Assembly: GCA_021324015.1 (NCBI GenBank) | Contig: JAJPJX010000079.1 | Coordinates: 24,410 to 88,409, forward strand | Origin: Solibacteraceae bacterium | GTDB taxonomy: Bacteria > Acidobacteriota > Terriglobia > Bryobacterales > Bryobacteraceae | Reading direction: 5' to 3' | DNA length: 64,000 nt | Shown here: positions 59,830 through 64,000 of the stretch, in pieces | How the letters are laid out: the number at the start of each line of letters is the position of its first letter | Position numbering within the stretch: position 1 is the stretch's first letter | The notes under the pieces: model-generated | What the model saw: the letters and a program-made list of their open reading frames with translations, nothing else | Told to the model about the DNA's origin: nothing | Databases searched by the model: none | Program-made: the position numbers and the translations under genes

Positions 59830-60112
59830 TTTTTCGATCCTCCTTGGGGATTGGAAAACTGCGAAAACCAGGAAACGCCGCGAGGAGTCAATCGCAGCCG
59901 AACAGACCCGGGCGGGAAATGGAGGGCCGGTTCACCATACTTTTATTCTAGCGGAACCGGTTGCTCGAAGCCCTACCCCCTCCGAGCAAATTTCGCCGCG
60001 AATGTAATTTCTGGACCGCTCGCCGTTCACTACGGCACTGATAAGCAAGCACTTGGAGATTGGCGACCAGTTTGCTCGACCCACTTGCCAGAGCTTCACC
60101 AACAGGATTGCA

Positions 60113-60132
60113 GGGCAGGCGGCGGCCTGCCC
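60113..60132. terminator. Short GC hairpin
   Basis: GGGCAGGC and GCCTGCCC form a perfect eight-pair stem with a GGCG loop. There is no T run on either side. It lies downstream of the DinB gene on the minus strand, past the larger repeat. Confidence 0.45.
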
Positions 60133-60140
60133 GCCTCGAG

Positions 60141-60216
60141 TTCGGTAGGGTGCGTCTACCGGCTTCCGCCGCGACTTCGCCCGGCGTGAGAAGCGTTCCG
60201 GACCCACCCTACCGAA
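60141..60216. repeat. 76-bp element with 12-bp perfect terminal inverted repeats
   Basis: TTCGGTAGGGTG at 60141-60152 and CACCCTACCGAA at 60205-60216 are exact inverse copies. The interior is GC-rich with further partial pairing. Size and form resemble a REP/MITE-like dispersed element. It sits 22 bases past the DinB stop. Confidence 0.6.
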
Positions 60217-60237
60217 ACCCCCGGACAGGCCGGCGCC

Positions 60238-60738
60238 TCATGCGGCCACGGTCCGGTAGTACGCCACCAGATCCAGCACCGGGGGCGCGTGTCCCATCGC
60301 GCGCAAGAATCCCGAGACCTGGCCGCGATGATGGGTGGCGTGGTTCACGACGTGCAACAGCGGCTGCCAAAGCGGCTGACTCCACTCGCGCCCTTTCGTG
60401 TCGTGGTATGTCACGACACGGCGGACGACTTCGTCGGTGAGTCCGGCGGCCCACTGCTTCCAGCGCTCGTGCAGAGCAGGCCAGTCGTTTTCGAGCACCG
60501 AAAGCAGGTAATCCGCTTCCGTGAGGAAAGACCCCGGTGGTTTTCCTTCGAGCCGCGCCAGCCAGATGCGGTCGGCGCCGAAAACATGCACCAGGGTTCC
60601 CAGCACACTCTTGTCCGCGGTGCCGAAATCCCGCTGCAGTTCCTCCGCGGAGAGTTGCGCGGCCGCTGCCACCAGCCTGCGGCTGGCCCAAGCGGTGTAA
60701 TCCAGATGGAGACGCAGTGCGTCGGCGCTGACGGACAT
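60238..60738 (-). CDS. DinB-family protein
   Basis: 166 residues, four-helix bundle. The metal-binding His triad is suggested by HLDYTAWASRRLVAAAAQLS, LGTLVHVFGADRIWLARLEG and VVNHATHHRGQVSGFLRAMG. DinB/YfiT proteins include thiol transferases using bacillithiol or mycothiol and DNA-damage-induced proteins. It is transcribed towards the aminotransferase, downstream of the oxidoreductase gene. Confidence 0.85.
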   Translation of the reverse strand: MSVSADALRLHLDYTAWASRRLVAAAAQLSAEELQRDFGTADKSVLGTLVHVFGADRIWLARLEGKPPGSFLTEADYLLSVLENDWPALHERWKQWAAGLTDEVVRRVVTYHDTKGREWSQPLWQPLLHVVNHATHHRGQVSGFLRAMGHAPPVLDLVAYYRTVAA

Positions 60739-60766
60739 ACGTCCGTTGTACCACGCCCGAAGCGCC

Positions 60767-61825
60767 CTATTTCAGCGGCACGGCGCGTCCGGTTTTGACG
60801 GATTGCTTGGCCGCGTCGATGATCTCCACGACTTGTACGTTGATGTCCAGGGCCGTCAGCCCCTCGACCGGTTTATGTCCGCGCATGCAGCTCACCATGT
60901 AGGCAATCGGCTCGGTCCGCTCCGGCGGCAGAGGCTCGAGCGGCAGGTCCCTGGTTTCTTTCCCCTGGCGCAGTTCCACCTTGCCGTTCTGCATGTACAG
61001 GCTGCCCTTGAGGCCGAAGACTTCCAGGTCCTGGAACCCGCGCGGCAGGTCCCAGCTTCCCTCGTAGATGCCCACCCCGTTCTTGTAGTGCAACACCAGC
61101 GTGGCGTTGTCTTCCACCTTGGGAAAAGTTTCGGGCCGCAGATGGTTCACCTGCGCGTATACCGATTCCGGGCGGCCCAGGTACCAGAGCGACCACAGCG
61201 CGTTGTAGCAGCCGAAATCCATGAGCGCCCCGGCGCCGTTCTTCACCGGGTCGGTCAGCCACTCGAAGAAGTACTTGTTGGTGACGCCCTGCGAGCCGGG
61301 CCCGCCGTGACCCACGATGCCGTGCAGACGCCAGACCTGGCCCACGTCGCCCGCCTTGGCGGCCGCGTAGGCCGCGTAGTTGGCCGGCCACCAGGCCATC
61401 TGGTAGTTGGTCATCACGCGGATGTCGTGCTGCTGTGCCAGTTTTCGAATCTCCACGGCCTCCTTATAGGTGGCGGCCAGCGGCTTTTCGAAAATCACGT
61501 TGATTTTGCGCGGCGCGCAGGCCTCCACAATCTCCAGGTGCCGGTTGTTCTCCACAAAGGCCCAGACCAGATCAGGCTTCACCTCGTCGAGCATCTTCCG
61601 ATAATCCGCATAGAAGGGGACGGCGCTCGCGCCGCGGCGCTTGGCTTCGGCGACGAGTTCGGGATTGGGTTCGGCGATCCCGGCGAGCTGCACCTGCTCG
61701 CCCTTCAGCATCGTGGGCAGGTGTCCCCAGAAATGCGAGTGCACCATGCCGATCACTGCCATCTTGTACTGCTGCGCCGCCAGCGGCAGACTCAGCAGGA
61801 ACAGGCAAAAAGAGAGGCGTTTCAT
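60767..61825 (-). CDS. Exported Gfo/Idh/MocA family oxidoreductase
   Basis: 352 residues. A signal peptide (LSFCLFLLSLPLAAQQ) replaces the Tat signal of the related protein at 13.8 kb. The Rossmann part has KMAVIGMVHSHFWGHLPTML and AGIAEPNPELVAEAK; the dehydrogenase Lys-Pro is in KINVIFEKPLAATYKEAVEI. The nucleotide loop GMVHSHFWG departs from the usual GxGxxG, so cofactor binding may be weak. Sec export of such an enzyme implies it folds outside and takes cofactor there or lacks one. The substrate is unknown. Confidence 0.78.
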   Translation of the reverse strand: MKRLSFCLFLLSLPLAAQQYKMAVIGMVHSHFWGHLPTMLKGEQVQLAGIAEPNPELVAEAKRRGASAVPFYADYRKMLDEVKPDLVWAFVENNRHLEIVEACAPRKINVIFEKPLAATYKEAVEIRKLAQQHDIRVMTNYQMAWWPANYAAYAAAKAGDVGQVWRLHGIVGHGGPGSQGVTNKYFFEWLTDPVKNGAGALMDFGCYNALWSLWYLGRPESVYAQVNHLRPETFPKVEDNATLVLHYKNGVGIYEGSWDLPRGFQDLEVFGLKGSLYMQNGKVELRQGKETRDLPLEPLPPERTEPIAYMVSCMRGHKPVEGLTALDINVQVVEIIDAAKQSVKTGRAVPLK

Positions 61826-61868
61826 GGAAACCCTTATCTTACTAAACGGCGCGGCGTATCCTGGTGGA

Positions 61869-64000
61869 ATGAGGATGATCGCCCTGGGTTGCCTGTGGGC
61901 GACGGTGATGTGCCCAGGCGCCTATGCGGCTTCGGCCGCGTATAGTTATTCCAGTTATTTGGGCGGCGAGAGCAGAGACGTCGTCCATGACATGGCCAGA
62001 GATGCCGCGGGAAACATCTACCTGACTGGCGAGACGGCGTCCTCCGGTTTTCCCGTCACCAGCTCAGCGTTCCAGCGCACGCACGGCGGCAGGCCTGGTC
62101 CAGACTTCGGGCTTCTGGGCACCAGCCGTCCCGATGCGTTCGTCGTGAAACTGCGTCCCACCGGCGAAATCGCGTACGCCACCTATCTCGGCGGAGCAGG
62201 CAGCGACGCTGGATACCGCATCGCCGTCGATTCCTCCGGCAACGCCTATGTGGTCGGGACCACGGATTCCTCCAATTTCCCGGTCACACAGGGGGCCCTG
62301 CAAACCGCCGCTTCTGCGGCGTCACATCTCTTCGTTTCCAAGCTCAACGCCGATGGTTCCGCCCTGGTCTACTCGACCTACTTCGGCGGATCCGTCGCGG
62401 GCGCCATCGCCGTCGATTCCGCGGGTAACGCATACGTCGGCGGCTCCGCTACAACCCAGCAACTTCCACCTTCTGCCGGCGCTTACCGCAGTTCGGGAGA
62501 CGGCGCTTTCGCCGCCAAGTTGAATGCCACCGGATCCGGACTGCTGTTCGTTACCTATCTCGGCGGAACCGTGAGCGGAACCACCCGGGGTATCGCGATC
62601 GACAGTACGGGCAACATCTATGCCGGGGGCACCACGTACTCAAGGGATTTTCCGGTCAGCGCAGGCGCCTTCCACAGCACGGTGGCGAACCAGAGTTCCG
62701 CCGCTTTCCTCGTGAAGCTGGGCCCCAGCGGAGGCAATGCCGTCTTCTCGGCAATCCTGGGCGGCAGCGGGGATTCCTCGCTGAACCGGCTGGCGGTGGA
62801 TTCCACCGGCGCGGTATTCCTTGGCGGCTCGACCAGCGCCGCTGATTTCCCTTCGATGGCCGCGTGCCAGTCCCAATTGAGCGGAAGCTCCGACGGTTTC
62901 GTGGCCCGGCTGAACCCAGCGGGCTCGCAACCGATCTTCTCCACGTTTCTGGGCGGCAGCGGAAACGAGGTGGTCCAGGGGCTGGCGCTTGACCAGGCAG
63001 GGGCGGTCTTCGTGTCCGGCACGACGTACTCCACCGATTTCCCGGTCACCCCGGATGCGCTGCCCAAACGATTCGCCGGGAGCCCCTGTGTCGAAACGGC
63101 TTCTTCCCCTTTCGGCAGCAGCCCTGGCGTTTATGTTTGCGGCGACGCCTTCGCCGCCAGACTCACCGAAACCGGCAGCCTGACGTACTCCAGCTACTTG
63201 AGCGGCAGCAGCGAAGATTCCGCCGAAGCGGTGGCGGGTTCTCCGAATACCTTCTGGGTGGCTGGCCGCACCCAGTCCAACGATTTTCCAACCGCGGGCG
63301 CCGCCACCGCCGACCGCCGCGCCCCGGGGACTTGCTCCATTCAAAACTCACCCAGTTCGAGCACTCAATTCTCCTGCGACGATGCCTTTGTGGCCAGGAT
63401 CGGTTTTCGGGGAACTCCTCCCGCTCCTGTTCTCCGCGTCGTAAATACCGCCAGCCTGCTGGAGGGACCGGTTGCGCCCGCGGAGGTGATCACGATTTTC
63501 GGCCAGGGCATCGGGCCATCCACTCCTGCAACCTTGCAGTTGACCCCGGCGGGGCTCATCGCCGCCGAGTTGTCGGGCACGCGGGTGCTGTTCAACGGCA
63601 TGCCCGCTCCGTTGATCCGCGCGGACTCCGGCCAGATCACCGCCATCGTGCCCAATGGGGTTGCCGGAACTGCGCACCCGGGGATGCAGATCGAGCGGGA
63701 CGGAGTTGTGCGCGCTACCGCTACCCTCCCCGCCACGGAAGCGGCGCCTGCTTTCTTGACCCTCGATATTTCCGGAATGGGGCAGGCGGCCGCCATCAAC
63801 CAGGACGGATCGATCAACTCTCCATCTCACCCGGCGCCGCGCGGCTCCATTCTCACCTTTTTCTCGGTGGGCACAGGCGCGACCGGAACGCCGGACGGTA
63901 GCGTGGCCACGGCGGCTCAGAGCTTGCCGGCTCCGCTCGTGGCACTCCTCGGCGCCGGGTCACGGTTTTTTGTTGGCAACGTGCTGTACGCCGGACCGTC
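61869..64000 (+). CDS. SBBP-repeat beta-propeller protein with TIGR03437-type C-terminal domain, 3' end missing
   Basis: The frame is open from ATG 61869 to the window edge (710 codons). After a signal peptide (IALGCLWATVMCPGAYAASA), at least eight repeats of about 60-75 residues occur, each with YSTYLGG- or FLGG-like starts, a G-x-AxDSxGNxYVxGxT core and an SxFPVTxGA end. Then VLRVVNTASLLEGPVAPAEV and ITIFGQGIGPSTP match the Solibacter-typical TIGR03437 domain. Such exported proteins are probably surface or secreted and numerous in Solibacter. The end beyond 64000 is not visible. Confidence 0.85.
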   Translation, partial: MRMIALGCLWATVMCPGAYAASAAYSYSSYLGGESRDVVHDMARDAAGNIYLTGETASSGFPVTSSAFQRTHGGRPGPDFGLLGTSRPDAFVVKLRPTGEIAYATYLGGAGSDAGYRIAVDSSGNAYVVGTTDSSNFPVTQGALQTAASAASHLFVSKLNADGSALVYSTYFGGSVAGAIAVDSAGNAYVGGSATTQQLPPSAGAYRSSGDGAFAAKLNATGSGLLFVTYLGGTVSGTTRGIAIDSTGNIYAGGTTYSRDFPVSAGAFHSTVANQSSAAFLVKLGPSGGNAVFSAILGGSGDSSLNRLAVDSTGAVFLGGSTSAADFPSMAACQSQLSGSSDGFVARLNPAGSQPIFSTFLGGSGNEVVQGLALDQAGAVFVSGTTYSTDFPVTPDALPKRFAGSPCVETASSPFGSSPGVYVCGDAFAARLTETGSLTYSSYLSGSSEDSAEAVAGSPNTFWVAGRTQSNDFPTAGAATADRRAPGTCSIQNSPSSSTQFSCDDAFVARIGFRGTPPAPVLRVVNTASLLEGPVAPAEVITIFGQGIGPSTPATLQLTPAGLIAAELSGTRVLFNGMPAPLIRADSGQITAIVPNGVAGTAHPGMQIERDGVVRATATLPATEAAPAFLTLDISGMGQAAAINQDGSINSPSHPAPRGSILTFFSVGTGATGTPDGSVATAAQSLPAPLVALLGAGSRFFVGNVLYAGP

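Larger units (their letters stand above)
59830..60237. other. 408-base intergenic region with REP-like structure
   Basis: No gene is seen. The right half holds two inverted repeats described separately (60113-60132 and 60141-60216). The left half should carry the minus-strand promoter of the aminotransferase gene. Confidence 0.5.

Overview
The window is high-GC bacterial DNA that most resembles Acidobacteriota of the Bryobacterales/Solibacterales group (Candidatus Solibacter-like). The grounds are the protein entering the right edge, which has SBBP-type beta-propeller repeats followed by a segment matching the Solibacter-typical TIGR03437 C-terminal domain; a large Oar-like TonB-dependent receptor with an N-terminal carboxypeptidase-regulatory fold; many Tat- or Sec-exported Gfo/Idh/MocA and TIM-barrel proteins; and a planctomycete-type mini cytochrome c. 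The assignment is inference from gene content.

Region 1 (1-15.3 kb) is carbohydrate catabolism. An enolase-superfamily enzyme cut by the left edge, a transketolase, an Asp/Glu-racemase-fold protein and an MFS carrier lie on the + strand. Against them runs a minus-strand operon whose genes overlap at ATGA junctions: a RuBisCO-like protein, a DUF1537 kinase and a phosphogluconate-dehydrogenase-like oxidoreductase. This set matches the D-apionate pathway (OiaX/OiaT, OiaK, ApnO). A Tat-exported GH127 glycosidase diverges from it, followed by a beta-propeller/cytochrome c/DUF operon and two Tat-exported enzymes.

Region 2 (15.3-23.5 kb) has a Mut7-C protein, an exported isoaspartate methyltransferase, gene debris, and a sugar cassette (porter with an unusual periplasmic insert, GHMP kinase, sugar nucleotidyltransferase) lying on the 3' side of a tRNA-Ser(GGA). 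A ManD-like dehydratase follows.

Region 3 (23.5-30.3 kb) is a compact nine-gene cytochrome c maturation operon, order ccmE-F-H-I-like-(carboxypeptidase-regulatory protein)-A-B-C-D. CcmE carries the CxxxY haem-binding variant and CcmH a Cys-rich variant motif.

Region 4 (30.3-46 kb) is mixed housekeeping: BON protein, pseudouridine synthase, hemerythrin, small membrane proteins, M1 and M48 peptidases, class-III aminotransferase, NagA, IlvE, the Oar-like receptor and a FecR/DUF6600-like protein.

Region 5 (46-64 kb) has a YfhO-like membrane protein, a DedA-rhodanese fusion interrupted by an in-frame TGA at the expected Cys position and followed at once by a bSECIS-like hairpin (a selenoprotein candidate), asparagine synthetase, an ArnT-like transferase, a decaying toxin-antitoxin trio (one gene frameshifted by a 10-bp tandem duplication, an intact antitoxin, and a vapC toxin with a stop at the expected catalytic Glu), two esterase-type hydrolases with galT, YraN, a methyltransferase, a second class-III aminotransferase, DinB, a Gfo/Idh/MocA protein and the partial SBBP protein. 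No CRISPR array, rRNA, intact insertion sequence or phage module was seen.
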